A DNA stretch of 64,000 nucleotides from Qipengyuania polymorpha (GCF_019711435.1 NZ_JAIGNK010000003.1:558001-622000); one strand, 5' to 3'. Numbered from the stretch's first letter, positions 48,415 through 59,642 are shown. Notes: a model not told the origin generated them from the letters alone. A program made the numbers and translations.

Positions 48415-51033
48415 TCAGCTTTTCGCCGCTTCCGATTTAAGCCGGTAGAGTTCGTCCAGCGCCTCGCGTGGGGACAGCGAATCCACATCGAGCGCCTCGA
48501 GGGCATCGCGTAGGGTGTCGCACTTTTCTTCCTCGGCCTGCGCAGTCACCGCAAAGAGCGGCAAGTCGCCAAGACCGGCCGCAAGACCGCCGGTTTCTGC
48601 ACGGCCCTTTTCAAGCTTGTCGAGCACGGCCCTGGCCCGCTTGATGACCGGCGACGGGACACCGGCCAGCTTCGCCACCGACAGGCCGTAGCTGCGGTCT
48701 GCAGCGCCCCTGGCGAGTTCGTGCAGGAGGACGAGGTCGCCCTTCCATTCGCGCGCGCGGACATGGTGGAGGCTCAGCGCATCGCAGGTTTCGGCAAGGC
48801 GCGAGAGCTCGTGGTAATGCGTGGCGAAGAGGCAGCGGCATTCGAGCTGCTCGTGCACCGCCTCGACCACCGCCCATGCCAGTGCCATGCCGTCATAGGT
48901 CGATGTCCCGCGTCCGACCTCGTCGAGGATGACGAAGCTACGGTCGGTGGCCTGCGAAAGGATGGCAGCGGTTTCGACCATCTCGACCATGAAGGTCGAG
49001 CGCCCGCGCGCAAGGTTGTCCGATGCGCCCACGCGGCTGAACAGGCGGTCGGCGATGCCGATGCGGGCCGCTGTTGCGGGGACAAAGCTGCCTGCCTGTG
49101 CCAGCAGCATGATGAGTGCGTTCTGGCGCAGGAAGGTCGATTTACCGCCCATGTTCGGGCCGCCGATGAGCCACAGCCGGTCATCCGAACCGAGCGAGCA
49201 ATCGTTGGCCACGAAACGTTCGCCGGTCTTTGCGAGCGCCTGTTCCACCACCGGATGGCGGCCGCCGGTCACTTCGAGGCAAGGCTCGTCCAGGATTTCG
49301 GGACGCGCCCAGTCGCCCTCGACCGCGCGTTCAGCCAGCGCTGCCGACACGTCGATGCGGGCAAGCGCGGCGGCAGTGGCGGCAATTGCCTCGCGCGCGG
49401 CAGTCACTTCGCCGATCAGTTCCTCGAAATGCGATTCCTCTGCCGCCAGCGCATGTGCGCCTGCCTCGGCAATGCGGCTGGCTTCCTCGTGCAGCCCGAC
49501 CGAATTGAAGCGTACTGCGCCCGCCATGGTCTGGCGGTGGGTGAAGCCGCTGTCCTGCGCCATCAGCTTGTCGCCGTGCTTGGCAGGCACCTCAATGAAA
49601 TAGCCGAGCACCTTGTTATGCTTGATTTTCAGCGAGGCGGTGTCGGTTTCCTCTCGGTACTTGGCCTCCAGCGCGGCAATCGCTTTGCGGGCATTGCCGC
49701 TGGTCTCGCGCAAAGCGTCGAGCGCGTGGTCGTAGCCGCTCGCGATGAAGCCGCCCTGACTGCGCTCGGTCGGCGGCGAGGGCACGAGCGCGCGGGCAAG
49801 GTGGTCGACCAGCGCGGCGTGGCCCCCCAGCTTCTCGCACATCATGGCGAGCAGCGGCGGCAGGTCGGCACTCGCACCCAGCATGTCCCGCACGCGGCGG
49901 GCTTCGGACAGGCCGTCGCGTATCTGGCCGAGGTCGCGCGGGCTTCCACGTCCGGCGACGAGCCGCCCGAGCGCGCGGCCTATGTCGGGAGCCTGACGGA
50001 GCATGGCACGCAAATCGGCACGCAGCAGCGGGTCGGCGTGGAAATGCTGCACGCTGGCAAGCCGCATTTCGATATCGGCGAGGTCGGCCAGCGGCGCGGA
50101 CAGGTCCTCGGACAATTGCCTTGCTCCGGCCCCGGTCGCGCAGCGGTCGATGCAGGCAATCAGGCTCCCGTCGCGCCCGCCATTCTGCGCGGAGAGGATT
50201 TCCAAGCTGGTCCGCGTCGCCGCGTCCATCGCCAGATGCGCGCCGCTCCCGCGCGCGACAGGCGGCAGGAGGAAAGGCAGTTTCCCGCGCCCGGCGTGGT
50301 CGAGATAGGCGACAAGTCCCGCCGCCGCCGCCAGCATGGGCCGAGAAAAATCGCCCAGCCCGTCGAGCGTGGCGAGGCCGTGCAGCGCTTTCAGCCGCGC
50401 TTCGCCATCGTCACTGCGGAAGTCTTGTCGCGGGCGGGCGATGACATCGGAAGGGGCATCGTCCCAATCCTCGGGAGCGACCACTTCGCTTGCCCCGAGC
50501 CGGGCGAGGGCGGCGTCGACCCTGTCGGGGGCGCAGTCCTCAAGCTCCATCCGCCCGGTCGAGATATCGCATGAGGCAATGCCCACCCCATCGCGCACCG
50601 GGGCCACGGCCACCAGCAGGTTCGCGCGGCGCGGCTCGAGCAGCGCTTCCTCGGTCAGTGTGCCGGCAGTGACAAAACGCACGATGTCGCGCGAGACCAG
50701 CGCTTTCGACACCGGCTTGCCCTCGCGCCTGGTGCGCTCTTTCGCCTCGTCGGGCGTTTCGGTCTGCTCGGCAATCGCCACGCGGCAGCCGCCCTTGATG
50801 AGCCGCGCGAGATACCCTTCTGCCGAATGCACCGGCACGCCGCACATCGGCACCGGCTCGCCCCCATGCTCGCCGCGCGTGGTCAGCGCGATGTCGAGCA
50901 CCTGCGCCGCCACCTTCGCATCGTCGAAGAACAGCTCGAAGAAATCGCCCATCCGGTAGAACAGCAGCGCGTCGCCTGCCTCTTCCTTGAGGGCAAGGTA
51001 CTGCTGCATCATCGGGGTGGGTTTGTCGGCCAT
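48415..51033 (-). CDS. mutS: DNA mismatch repair protein MutS
   Basis: An 872-residue mismatch-recognition ATPase. The mismatch motif F-x-E lies in YRMGDFFELFFDDA near the N-terminus. The C-terminal ATPase has LIGGPNMGGKSTFLRQNAL (Walker A), FVILDEVGRGTSTYDGMALA (Walker B/D-loop) and FATHYHELSRLAE. The ATG at 51033 starts MADKPTPMMQQYLALKEEAG; the longer open frame to 53442 runs antisense through maeB. It is divergent from maeB with about 130 bases between. Confidence 0.95.
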   Translation of the reverse strand: MADKPTPMMQQYLALKEEAGDALLFYRMGDFFELFFDDAKVAAQVLDIALTTRGEHGGEPVPMCGVPVHSAEGYLARLIKGGCRVAIAEQTETPDEAKERTRREGKPVSKALVSRDIVRFVTAGTLTEEALLEPRRANLLVAVAPVRDGVGIASCDISTGRMELEDCAPDRVDAALARLGASEVVAPEDWDDAPSDVIARPRQDFRSDDGEARLKALHGLATLDGLGDFSRPMLAAAAGLVAYLDHAGRGKLPFLLPPVARGSGAHLAMDAATRTSLEILSAQNGGRDGSLIACIDRCATGAGARQLSEDLSAPLADLADIEMRLASVQHFHADPLLRADLRAMLRQAPDIGRALGRLVAGRGSPRDLGQIRDGLSEARRVRDMLGASADLPPLLAMMCEKLGGHAALVDHLARALVPSPPTERSQGGFIASGYDHALDALRETSGNARKAIAALEAKYREETDTASLKIKHNKVLGYFIEVPAKHGDKLMAQDSGFTHRQTMAGAVRFNSVGLHEEASRIAEAGAHALAAEESHFEELIGEVTAAREAIAATAAALARIDVSAALAERAVEGDWARPEILDEPCLEVTGGRHPVVEQALAKTGERFVANDCSLGSDDRLWLIGGPNMGGKSTFLRQNALIMLLAQAGSFVPATAARIGIADRLFSRVGASDNLARGRSTFMVEMVETAAILSQATDRSFVILDEVGRGTSTYDGMALAWAVVEAVHEQLECRCLFATHYHELSRLAETCDALSLHHVRAREWKGDLVLLHELARGAADRSYGLSVAKLAGVPSPVIKRARAVLDKLEKGRAETGGLAAGLGDLPLFAVTAQAEEEKCDTLRDALEALDVDSLSPREALDELYRLKSEAAKS

Positions 51034-51162
51034 GCCCCTCCCGCCTAGCGAGGGCGCGGGCGATTCGGGAGTCGGGCGGGCCAGCCTTTCCCCTATGACT
51101 TGGCGCAAAATGCTCTTAGGGGCTTTGACCAAGACAGCAGAGGACCAATCCAAGGGACCCAC

Positions 51163-53427
51163 ATGGCCGAAGAAAAGCAGACCGGTTTCAACACGCGCGA
51201 GGCGCTCTTCTACCACGAGACCATCCGTCCGGGTAAAATCGAGATCATCGCCAGCAAGCCCATGGCGACCCAGCGCGACCTCGCGCTTGCCTATTCCCCC
51301 GGCGTCGCCGCCCCGGTCGAGGCGATTGCCGAAAACCCGCAGGATGCGGCGCGTTATACTGCCCGCTCCAACCTCGTCGCGGTCATTTCCAACGGAACCG
51401 CCATTCTCGGCCTCGGCAACCTTGGTGCACTGGCTTCCAAACCGGTGATGGAGGGTAAGGCGGTGCTGTTCAAACGCTTCGCCGACGTCGATTCCATCGA
51501 CCTTGAACTCGATACCGAAGATCCCGAAGCCTTCATCAATGCGGTCGCGCTGATGGAGCCGAGCTTCGGCGGCATCAACCTCGAGGATATTGCCGCCCCT
51601 GAATGTTTCATCATCGAGCAGGCGCTGCGCGAGAAGATGAATATCCCGGTGATGCATGACGACCAGCACGGCACCGCCATCATCTCGGCTGCCGGCCTCA
51701 TCAACGCCTGCCACTTGACGGGGCGTGACCTCGACAAAGTCAAGATGGTGGTCAACGGGGCGGGCGCGTCGGCGCTGGCCTGTACCGCGCTCATCAAGGC
51801 GATGGGCGTGCGGCACGAAAACGTCATCGTCTGCGACCGCGCAGGGCCGATTTACCCGGGCCGCGACAATGTCGACCAGTGGAAGAGCGCGCATGCGGTC
51901 GAGACGCCGCATCGCAGCCTCGAAGAAGCTCTGGAGGGCGCCGACGTCTTCCTCGGCCTGTCGGCGGCAGGTGCGCTGAAGCCCGAGTGGGTCGCGAAGA
52001 TGGCCGATAAGCCCATCATCTTCGCCATGGCCAACCCGGTGCCCGAAATCATGCCCGAGGATGCCAAGGCCGTGCGGCCTGACGCCATCATCGCCACGGG
52101 CCGCTCGGACTATCCGAACCAGGTCAACAACGTGCTCGGCTTCCCCTTCATCTTCCGCGGCGCACTCGACGTGCAGGCTACTGCCATCAACGAGGAAATG
52201 AAGATTGCCGCCGCCCGCGCCATCGCTGAACTCGCCCGCGAACGCGTGCCCGAGGAAGTGGCGGCAGCTTACGGTGTGACCCACCAGTTCGGCGAGGAAT
52301 ATATCATCCCCGCCCCCTTCGACCCGCGCCTGATGGAGGTGGTCTCCTCCGCCGTGGCGCAGGCGGCGATGGACAGCGGTGTCGCGCAGGCGCGCATCGA
52401 GGACATGGAGGCCTATCGCCACCAGCTGAAGGCCCGCCTCAACCCGACGACCGGCGCGCTCACCAATATCTACGAGCAGGCCAAGGCCAATCCCAAGCGC
52501 ATGGTCTTTGCCGAGGCCGAGGAAGACGTCGCCCTGCGCGCCGCCATCCAGTATCGCGACTACGGCTATGGCGAGCCCATCCTCGTCGGTCGCACCGACA
52601 AGGTGCTTGCCAAGCTCAAGGAGCTGGGCGTGGACGATCCGGACGACTGGATCATCGAGAATTCGAACGTGTCGGACAAGGTGCCGGCCATGAACGACTA
52701 TCTCTACAAGCGCCTGCAGCGCCGCGGTTATACCGAGCGCGACGTGGGCCGCATGGTCAACCAGGAACGCAACGTCTTCGCTGCGCTCTTGGTCGCTCTT
52801 GGCCATGGCGAGGGCATGATAACGGGTCTCACTCGGACCTATGCGCAGACGGCGCGCGAAATTGCCCGCGTACTGGACCCGAAACCCGGCGCAACGCCTT
52901 TCGGCATCCACATGATGATCGGCAAGAACCAGACGACCTTCCTCGCCGATACGACCATCAACGAGCGCCCGAGCGCGGCCGAGCTGGCGCATATTGCCAA
53001 GGAAACCGCTGCCGTCGCGCGCCGCATGGGTCATGAACCGCGCGTTGCTTTCATGTCCTATTCGACCTTCGGCAACCCGTCGGGCCAGTGGCTCGGAAAC
53101 CTGCGCGATGCCGTGGCACTGCTCGATGCCGACGATACGGTCGATTTCGAATACGAAGGCGAAATGGCGCCAGACGCTGCGCTCAATCGCAAGGTGATGG
53201 AGCTTTATCCCTTCAGCCGCCTGTCCGGCCCCGCCAATGTCCTCATCATGCCCGGCCTCCAATCGGCCAACCTCTCGGCCAAACTGCTGCGCGAACTGGG
53301 CGGCGAGACCATGGTCGGCCCGATGATGATTGGCAGTGAAAAGCCGGTGCAGATTGCCCCGATGACCGCGATTGCGCCCGACCTGCTGACGCTGGCGGTG
53401 CTCGCAAGTGCAGGGGTGGTCGGCTGA
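51163..53427 (+). CDS. maeB: NADP-dependent malic enzyme with C-terminal phosphotransacetylase-like domain
   Basis: A 754-residue MaeB-type malic enzyme converting malate to pyruvate with NADP. The malic part (about 1-430) has [38 protein letters not shown] and [16 protein letters not shown]. The rest (about 440-754) is a phosphotransacetylase-like domain, usual for MaeB, that is thought to be regulatory. The ATG at 51163 follows a weak AGGGA site. It is divergent from mutS and followed by an aminotransferase gene seven bases later. Confidence 0.94.
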   Translation: MAEEKQTGFNTREALFYHETIRPGKIEIIASKPMATQRDLALAYSPGVAAPVEAIAENPQDAARYTARSNLVAVISNGTAILGLGNLGALASKPVMEGKAVLFKRFADVDSIDLELDTEDPEAFINAVALMEPSFGGINLEDIAAPECFIIEQALREKMNIPVMHDDQHGTAIISAAGLINACHLTGRDLDKVKMVVNGAGASALACTALIKAMGVRHENVIVCDRAGPIYPGRDNVDQWKSAHAVETPHRSLEEALEGADVFLGLSAAGALKPEWVAKMADKPIIFAMANPVPEIMPEDAKAVRPDAIIATGRSDYPNQVNNVLGFPFIFRGALDVQATAINEEMKIAAARAIAELARERVPEEVAAAYGVTHQFGEEYIIPAPFDPRLMEVVSSAVAQAAMDSGVAQARIEDMEAYRHQLKARLNPTTGALTNIYEQAKANPKRMVFAEAEEDVALRAAIQYRDYGYGEPILVGRTDKVLAKLKELGVDDPDDWIIENSNVSDKVPAMNDYLYKRLQRRGYTERDVGRMVNQERNVFAALLVALGHGEGMITGLTRTYAQTAREIARVLDPKPGATPFGIHMMIGKNQTTFLADTTINERPSAAELAHIAKETAAVARRMGHEPRVAFMSYSTFGNPSGQWLGNLRDAVALLDADDTVDFEYEGEMAPDAALNRKVMELYPFSRLSGPANVLIMPGLQSANLSAKLLRELGGETMVGPMMIGSEKPVQIAPMTAIAPDLLTLAVLASAGVVG

Positions 53428-53434
53428 GGCAGGC

Positions 53435-54574
53435 ATGACCATCGCCGACCAGCGCGCACGTTTCGCAATCCCGGCGGAGGTTCACTACCTCAACTGCGCC
53501 TATATGGCGCCGCTGTCGCGCGAAGTGAGCGCGGCAATGGTCGCAGGCGCGCGGCTGAAGGAACAGCCGTGGGACTTCCGCCCGGCGGACTTCTTCGCCG
53601 TGACCGAGGAATTCCGCGGGAAAGCCGCACAGCTGGCGGGAGTGCCAGCTGACTGCATCGCGGTGGTCCCCTCGGTCAGTTATGGCCTCGCGATTGCCGC
53701 GAAGAATATCCCGATGGAAGGGGGCCAGACGGTGGTGACGCTGGGCGACCAGTTCCCCTCCAATGTCTACGTCTGGCAGGAGAAGGCGGCGCGGTGCGGT
53801 GGCAAGGTTATTGCCGTCGAGCGCCCCTCGCAAAGCTGCTGGAGTGAGGCGGTGCTGAGTGCCATCGGGCCGGAAACCGCCGTCGTCGCCGTGCCGCATA
53901 ACCACTGGGCCGACGGGCGGCTGGTCGACCTCGTCGCGGTCGGCGAAAAGGCGCGCCAGCATGGCGCTGCGCTCGTGCTCGACCTCACGCAGTCGCTGGG
54001 CGCAATGCCGCTCGATTTCGACGCCGTGAAACCCGATTTCGCGGTCGCGGCGTGCTACAAATGGCTCATGGGGCCCTATGGTATCGGCATGCTCTACGTG
54101 GACCCGAAATACCACGAGGGCGAGCCGATCGAACACAATTGGATCAACCGCGCAGGCTCGGAAGATTTTGCGCGACTGGTCGATTATCGTAGCGATTTCC
54201 AGCCCGGTGCGCGGCGCTTCGACATGGGTGAGAAATCCAACGCGCCGCTGCTGAAAGGGGCAGGCGCCGGCATCGACTTCCTGCTCGAATTCGGGATCGA
54301 AACGGTTTCCGGAGAGCTTGGCCGACGTACCGAGGCGCTGGCGAGAGAAGCGCAGGCGCTGGGCCTCACCTCTGCCGAAATCGGTACGCGCGCGCCGCAT
54401 TTCCTTGCGCTTGGTTTCCCCGAAGGCGTGCCGGACGGCCTCACCGAAAAGCTTGCCGAACGGCAGGTGCATGTCTCGCTGCGCGGGACTTCCCTGAGGG
54501 TCACGCCGCACCTCTACAACACTCCGTCCGACAGCGATGCGCTCGTCCAGACACTGCGCGACTGCCTCGCCTGA
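53435..54574 (+). CDS. Class V aminotransferase-fold PLP enzyme, kynureninase/cysteine desulfurase-like
   Basis: A 379-residue PLP enzyme of fold type I. Landmarks are AIPAEVHYLNCAYMAPLSRE, CIAVVPSVSYGLAIAAKNI, LVLDLTQSLGAMPLDFD (PLP Asp) and the Schiff-base lysine in FAVAACYKWLMGPYGIGML. It resembles kynureninase and isopenicillin-epimerase-like proteins more than cysteine desulfurases, but kynU is already present, so its substrate is open. It begins seven bases after maeB, so it may be co-transcribed. Confidence 0.82.
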   Translation: MTIADQRARFAIPAEVHYLNCAYMAPLSREVSAAMVAGARLKEQPWDFRPADFFAVTEEFRGKAAQLAGVPADCIAVVPSVSYGLAIAAKNIPMEGGQTVVTLGDQFPSNVYVWQEKAARCGGKVIAVERPSQSCWSEAVLSAIGPETAVVAVPHNHWADGRLVDLVAVGEKARQHGAALVLDLTQSLGAMPLDFDAVKPDFAVAACYKWLMGPYGIGMLYVDPKYHEGEPIEHNWINRAGSEDFARLVDYRSDFQPGARRFDMGEKSNAPLLKGAGAGIDFLLEFGIETVSGELGRRTEALAREAQALGLTSAEIGTRAPHFLALGFPEGVPDGLTEKLAERQVHVSLRGTSLRVTPHLYNTPSDSDALVQTLRDCLA

Positions 54575-54689
54575 GCGGGCCTCCGCAACGCTTCATCGAC
54601 CGCGCCGCCGCCGGTTAATTCCTTGGCAAGCCCGCGCTGTGTCTAGGCCTTCCCGCGTGCAAGGGATCGCACACAGCAAAGGACAATCC

Positions 54690-55295
54690 ATGAAGAAAAT
54701 CATCGTACTGGCCGCGCTTGGCGCCGGCCTCGCAGCAACCCCCGCCATGGCGCAGGAAAAGGAAGCCCCGGGCGGCCTCTATATCGGCGCGCTCGCTGGC
54801 TATGAAGGCGCCAGTGTCGAGACCGCCGGTTCCACCGTCACGCTCGACAGCGACGCTGCGGTCTACGGCGTGGCAGTCGGTTACGACCTGTCGCTCGGCG
54901 GCGCCTTCGTCGGCGTCGAGGGCGAGCTTTCGACCAGCGACAACTCGGCTGAATTCCCGGACAGCGCCGGCGCTGCCTATGACGGCCTCAAGGCCGGCGG
55001 CCAGTATTACATCGGCGCGCGCGCCGGTCTCGCGCTGACCTCGGGCATCGCCGCTTACGGCAAGGCGGGCTACACCTCGCTCGACACCAGCGCCTTCACA
55101 TCGGCCGGTTCGCTCGACGAACTGGACGAAAACAGCAGCGGCTTCCGCTTCGGCGGCGGTCTCCAGTTCCAGCTTCCCGGACCGCTCGAAGCGCGCCTCG
55201 AATACCGCCGCTCGAACTATGACGATTCCGCCTCGGGCGAATTCGGCGAAGTGACGACCGACCAGGTCGTGGCCGGGGTCGGCCTGCGCTTCTAA
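54690..55295 (+). CDS. Small outer-membrane beta-barrel (porin-family) protein
   Basis: A 201-residue outer-membrane protein with a signal peptide (KKIIVLAALGAGLAATPAMA, cleavage after AMA-Q). The mature sequence alternates in the style of an 8-strand barrel (GGLYIGALAGYEGASVETAG, AGVGLRF at the C-terminus), with the closing aromatic F. It resembles the OmpW/Omp25-like small barrels of alphaproteobacteria. AAAGGA stands just before the ATG. Confidence 0.87.
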   Translation: MKKIIVLAALGAGLAATPAMAQEKEAPGGLYIGALAGYEGASVETAGSTVTLDSDAAVYGVAVGYDLSLGGAFVGVEGELSTSDNSAEFPDSAGAAYDGLKAGGQYYIGARAGLALTSGIAAYGKAGYTSLDTSAFTSAGSLDELDENSSGFRFGGGLQFQLPGPLEARLEYRRSNYDDSASGEFGEVTTDQVVAGVGLRF

Positions 55296-55307
55296 GCGCG
55301 CACAACG

Positions 55308-55955
55308 CTAGAACGGCAGGGCCTTGCCGGTGTAGTCGACATATGCGTAGCCAGCGCTCGCATTCTCGACCACATCGGCGAGGCCCTTTGCACTTTCCTC
55401 GACCGTAATCTTGGCATTGGGGCCGCCCATGTCGGTCTGCACCCAGCCGGGATGGAGCGAGAGGACAGCCACGCCGCGCTCCTTCGCATCCTGTTCGGCG
55501 ATGCCCTTGGCGAGCATGTTCTGCGCGGTCTTGCTGGTGCGGTAGAGTTCATAACCGCCCGAGCTGTCTTCGATAGAGCCCATCAGCGAGCTCATGAAGG
55601 ACAGCGAGCCGCCTTCCTTGATTTGAGGCAGTAGTTTCTTGCCAAGATGGGCGGGGCCGAAAGCGTTGGTCATCATGACCTTGGCGACCTCGTCCGAAGT
55701 TGCCTTTTCGCTCGACTGATGCTTCGCGCCGGTAATCCCGGCATTGACGATGACCGCATCGAACTCGCCCTCGATATCGAAAGTGGACGGGTCGGTGACG
55801 TCGAGTGTCGCCACATCCACCCCCTCGAGTGCGTGAAGTTCGTCGCTTTGCGAGCGCTCGGTCCCGGTGACCTGCCAGCCGCGCGATTTAAATTCCTCGG
55901 CCAGGCCGAGACCAATACCGCGCGATGCGCCGACGATGAGAATGTGCTTGGACAT
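55308..55955 (-). CDS. Short-chain dehydrogenase/reductase
   Basis: A 215-residue SDR. The cofactor motif is ILIVGASRGIGLGLAEEF; the N-N-A-like turn VIVNAGITGAKHQ follows, and the catalytic Ser-Tyr-Lys set is in MSSLMGSIEDSSGGYELYRTSKTAQN (landmark YRTSKTAQNM). Length and motifs fit the C-factor/classical SDR group. The substrate is unknown. It lies 26 bases upstream of no partner gene but on the same strand as gabD. Confidence 0.88.
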   Translation of the reverse strand: MSKHILIVGASRGIGLGLAEEFKSRGWQVTGTERSQSDELHALEGVDVATLDVTDPSTFDIEGEFDAVIVNAGITGAKHQSSEKATSDEVAKVMMTNAFGPAHLGKKLLPQIKEGGSLSFMSSLMGSIEDSSGGYELYRTSKTAQNMLAKGIAEQDAKERGVAVLSLHPGWVQTDMGGPNAKITVEESAKGLADVVENASAGYAYVDYTGKALPF

Positions 55956-55981
55956 GTGGGGTTCTCCTAAGGGTCCTGACC

Positions 55982-57349
55982 CTAAGCCGGGTGGACCAGC
56001 GTCTTGAGGTTCATGAATTCGTGGAGGCCGAACTCGGCCAGTTCGCGCCCGTGACCCGAGCGCTTGATGCCGCCGAACGGCGCTTCGATTTTCGAGCCGT
56101 TGACCGCGTTGAAGGTGGTCATGCCTGCCTCGATGGAATTGGCGAAATGCTCTTTCTCGTCCTCGTCATTGGTCCACACCGCCGAGCCGAGGCCATAAGG
56201 AATGGCATTGGCGATGGTGGTCGCGTGCTCGATATCCTTCGCCTTGTAGAGCTGGCCTACTGGGCCGAAGATTTCATCCGTTCCGGTTTCGCTGGCGAGG
56301 GGGACGTCGGTCAGAAGGCCCGCCGTCATCCAGGCGCCGGGTTGGTCGAGTTTCTCCGCACCGAAGAGCAGGGTGCAGCCTTCCTCTTTCGCCTTCTCAA
56401 CCTGTTCGAGTACGGTGTCGCGCTGGCCCTCGCTGGAAAGCGGGCCGAGTTCGGTATCGTCATCCATCGGGTCGCCCAGCTTCACGTCCTTGAGCGCGGC
56501 GGTGAAACGCTCCGCGAAATCGTCGTAGATGTCGGCATGGACGATGGTCCGTTTGCCGCAGATGCAGGACTGGCCGTTGTTCTGGATGCGCGCGGTGACA
56601 GCGTCCTTCACCGCCTCTTCAATATCGGCCGAGGGCATCACGATGAACGGGTCGCTCCCGCCCAGCTCGAGCACGACCTTCTTCAAATTCTTGCCCGCGC
56701 GCTCGGCCACGGCGCTGCCGGCGCCCTCGCTGCCGGTCAGGGTGGCGGCGACGATGCGGGGGTCGTCGATGACCTTGCCGATGGGGTCGGAGGAAACGCA
56801 TAGGTTCTGGAACAGGCCTTTGGGACCGCCGGCCTCGAGCACCAGTTCCTCCATCCGCGCGGCGACGCCCTGCACGATGCTCGCGTGTTTGAGCACACCG
56901 ACATTGCCCGCAAGGATGGTCGGCGCGAGGAAGCGGATGACCTGCCAATAGGGGAAGTTCCACGGCATCACCGCGAGGACCGGACCCTGCGATAGCCAGC
57001 GCCCTTCGGCCCGTCCGCCGTCCGAGAGATCCCAGAATTTCGACTCCAGCATCGGCGGGCCATGCTCGGCGTAATAATGTAGCAGGCTCGCACACTTCTC
57101 GACCTCGGCGCGCGCCTGCGTGATGGGCTTGCCCATCTCGGTCACTGCGAGGCGGGCGAGGTCTTCCTTTTTAGCCTCGTAAAGGCCGCCGAGCGCGCTG
57201 AGCAGTTTAGCGCGCTGATGGAGCGGGGAGGTGCGCCATTCGCGATAGGTGCGGGTGGCTGCTTCCAGTTTCCGGTCGATGCCGTTTTCGTCGAGTGTTT
57301 CGTAGGTGGCGATGGTCTCGCCGGTCGCGGGGTTGGTGGTGGTAATCAA
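55982..57349 (-). CDS. gabD: NAD(P)-dependent succinate-semialdehyde dehydrogenase-like aldehyde dehydrogenase
   Basis: A 455-residue aldehyde dehydrogenase. The catalytic Cys is in QNNGQSCICGKRTIVHADIY, with the Glu motif in KVVLELGGSDPFIVMPSADI and the Rossmann turn in TLTGSEGAGSAVAER. The sequence belongs to the succinate-semialdehyde dehydrogenase group (GabD/Sad type); at 455 residues it is the shorter subclass. The substrate is inferred from family. It is followed by the SDR gene on the same strand. Confidence 0.86.
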   Translation of the reverse strand: MITTTNPATGETIATYETLDENGIDRKLEAATRTYREWRTSPLHQRAKLLSALGGLYEAKKEDLARLAVTEMGKPITQARAEVEKCASLLHYYAEHGPPMLESKFWDLSDGGRAEGRWLSQGPVLAVMPWNFPYWQVIRFLAPTILAGNVGVLKHASIVQGVAARMEELVLEAGGPKGLFQNLCVSSDPIGKVIDDPRIVAATLTGSEGAGSAVAERAGKNLKKVVLELGGSDPFIVMPSADIEEAVKDAVTARIQNNGQSCICGKRTIVHADIYDDFAERFTAALKDVKLGDPMDDDTELGPLSSEGQRDTVLEQVEKAKEEGCTLLFGAEKLDQPGAWMTAGLLTDVPLASETGTDEIFGPVGQLYKAKDIEHATTIANAIPYGLGSAVWTNDEDEKEHFANSIEAGMTTFNAVNGSKIEAPFGGIKRSGHGRELAEFGLHEFMNLKTLVHPA

Positions 57350-57411
57350 ACGCTGGCTCCGGATGAAGGTCTACCCTTCAAGCGCGAAGCTAGTCGATGC
57401 GTTCCGCAAGG

Positions 57412-58113
57412 CTACTTTCGGCGAAAACGGAAATACCAGACCTCGTGGCCATAGGTGTTGCGCGCCTTGTGCTCGTAGCGGGTCTCGCACCAGCCCGAGG
57501 GACGGTTTTCCCAGCTGTGTCGGTCCTCGACCACCCATTCGAACACATCGGTGAAGCGGCGCATGACCATCAGCGCGTGGCGCAGGTAGACCGGGTGGTC
57601 GGTGCCGAAGCGGAACTCGCCGCCGGGCTTGAGCTTATCGGCGAACATGCGCACCGGCCCGTCGTTCATCATCCGGCGCTTGGCGTGCTTGTTCTTGGGC
57701 CAGGGGTCAGGATGGAGCAGGTAGAGCATGGTCAGCGCGCCATCGGGCACGCGGGTAAGGGCATCGAGCGCATCACCATGGTGGATGCGGATATTGGCAA
57801 GCCCCCCGTCGCGCACATGGGTGAGCGCCTGTGCGACACCGTTGAGGAACGGCTCGGCGCCGATGAAGCCGTGGTCGGGCAGCATGTCGGCGCGATAGGC
57901 CATGTGCTCGCCGCCGCCGAAACCGATTTCGAAATGAAGCGGTCGGTCGAAGCCGAACAGCGTCTCTGCCGTGACCGGCCCCTCTGCGGGGACGGCAATC
58001 TGCGGCAACAGCTTGTCGACCAGCTCCTGCTGGGCGGCGCGCAGGGGCTTGCCCTGGCTACGGCCATAGAGCCGGCTCAACGTGGTCGGGTCGCCTTCCT
58101 TGAATGCTGACAT
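57412..58113 (-). CDS. trmB: tRNA (guanine-N7-)-methyltransferase
   Basis: A 233-residue SAM-dependent enzyme making m7G46 in tRNA. Landmarks are the SAM motif HFEIGFGGGEHMAYRAD, the acidic NIRIHHGDALDALTRVPDG and the family block LYLLHPDPWPKNKHAKRRMM, with PVYLRHALMVMRRF further on. Start at ATG 58113 (MSAFKEGDPTTLSRLYGRSQ). Confidence 0.94.
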   Translation of the reverse strand: MSAFKEGDPTTLSRLYGRSQGKPLRAAQQELVDKLLPQIAVPAEGPVTAETLFGFDRPLHFEIGFGGGEHMAYRADMLPDHGFIGAEPFLNGVAQALTHVRDGGLANIRIHHGDALDALTRVPDGALTMLYLLHPDPWPKNKHAKRRMMNDGPVRMFADKLKPGGEFRFGTDHPVYLRHALMVMRRFTDVFEWVVEDRHSWENRPSGWCETRYEHKARNTYGHEVWYFRFRRK

Positions 58114-58178
58114 GGGCAGGGCCGCTAGGCGAAAAGCGGGTCGCGTGTCCAGTATCCAAAAAGGCTTCGTGGCCCGCT

Positions 58179-58589
58179 TCAGGCCGCTTCGGCTAGCTCC
58201 GGCTGCAGCTTTGCTTCGTCAATTTGTATCAGCAAGCGGGACAATTCCCGCGGCAGTACCGGCTTTTGCATATGGTAATCGGGCGCGACGTAATCGAGCC
58301 GTGCCGCGAGTTTTTGAAGGTCCCACCCGGTGACGAGGACAGTGGCCAATCCGGGATAGTCGCGCTTTATGCGGGAGAGGAGTTCCATGCCGTCGTCCCC
58401 GCCGTCGAGCGAGTAATCGAGCAGAAGGATGTCGGGCAGGCGGTTGTCGAGCATGCAGGACGCGCCTGCGATATCGCTTGCGGTCGCCAGGACCTTGAAA
58501 CCTGCGGCCTTGCAGATTTCGCGCATGAGGAAGCACAGGACCGGGTCATCTTCGACGATGCAGACAGTCGGAAATTCGTTGTTCGTCAT
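58179..58589 (-). CDS. Single-domain response regulator
   Basis: A 136-residue receiver. Acidic residues lie in CIVEDDPVLCFLMREICK, the phosphoacceptor Asp in DILLLDYSLDGGDDGMELL and the switch residues in TVLVTGWDLQKLA and YHMQKPVLPRE. There is no output domain, so it probably relays phosphate or binds a partner. No histidine kinase gene lies next to it. It is followed by trmB. Confidence 0.85.
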   Translation of the reverse strand: MTNNEFPTVCIVEDDPVLCFLMREICKAAGFKVLATASDIAGASCMLDNRLPDILLLDYSLDGGDDGMELLSRIKRDYPGLATVLVTGWDLQKLAARLDYVAPDYHMQKPVLPRELSRLLIQIDEAKLQPELAEAA

Positions 58590-58721
58590 CAGTGCCCCCG
58601 GGTTCCCGTGCGGTCCAGTCCCGCTTGCGATTCCCTAGCCCGAAATGGCGCGATTTTGCCCTCCGGACGAATACCTAGGCGGGAACCAAAAGCCCCTTGA
58701 TCCTGCGCGCTTAGGGATACG

Positions 58722-58753
58722 CAAAACGCCCGGAAGCCGAAGCATCCGGGCGT
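58722..58753 (-). terminator. Intrinsic terminator downstream of ctrA
   Basis: On the minus strand the 9-bp stem ACGCCCGGA/TCCGGGCGT with a 10-base loop is followed by TTTT. It lies 130 bases beyond the ctrA stop; the rest of 58590-58882 holds further GC-rich hairpins but no gene. Confidence 0.7.
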
Positions 58754-58882
58754 CTCGCTGTCCCATCCAAGGAGGATTTGTTTTTCGGGCCGCTTGCGGT
58801 CCGCAAAGCCGACCGGCCGTCGCGCGGTTAGCGCGGAAGCCTTAGGGGCCGGATAGCCCCGCCGGCGCTTGAGGCAAACAAA

Positions 58883-59578
<696 letters not shown>

Positions 59579-59642
59579 GGGTCGTCCCCCTAGCCCTGGT
59601 TTCCGATGCCCTCTCCCCCTGAGAAAAAGGCGATGTCCCTTT

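Noticed and set aside
51034-53442. Very long open frame continuing upstream of mutS on the minus strand
   Set aside because: It lies antisense to maeB, has no ribosome site at its start and no recognisable domain; high GC keeps the opposite frame open. mutS starts at 51033.
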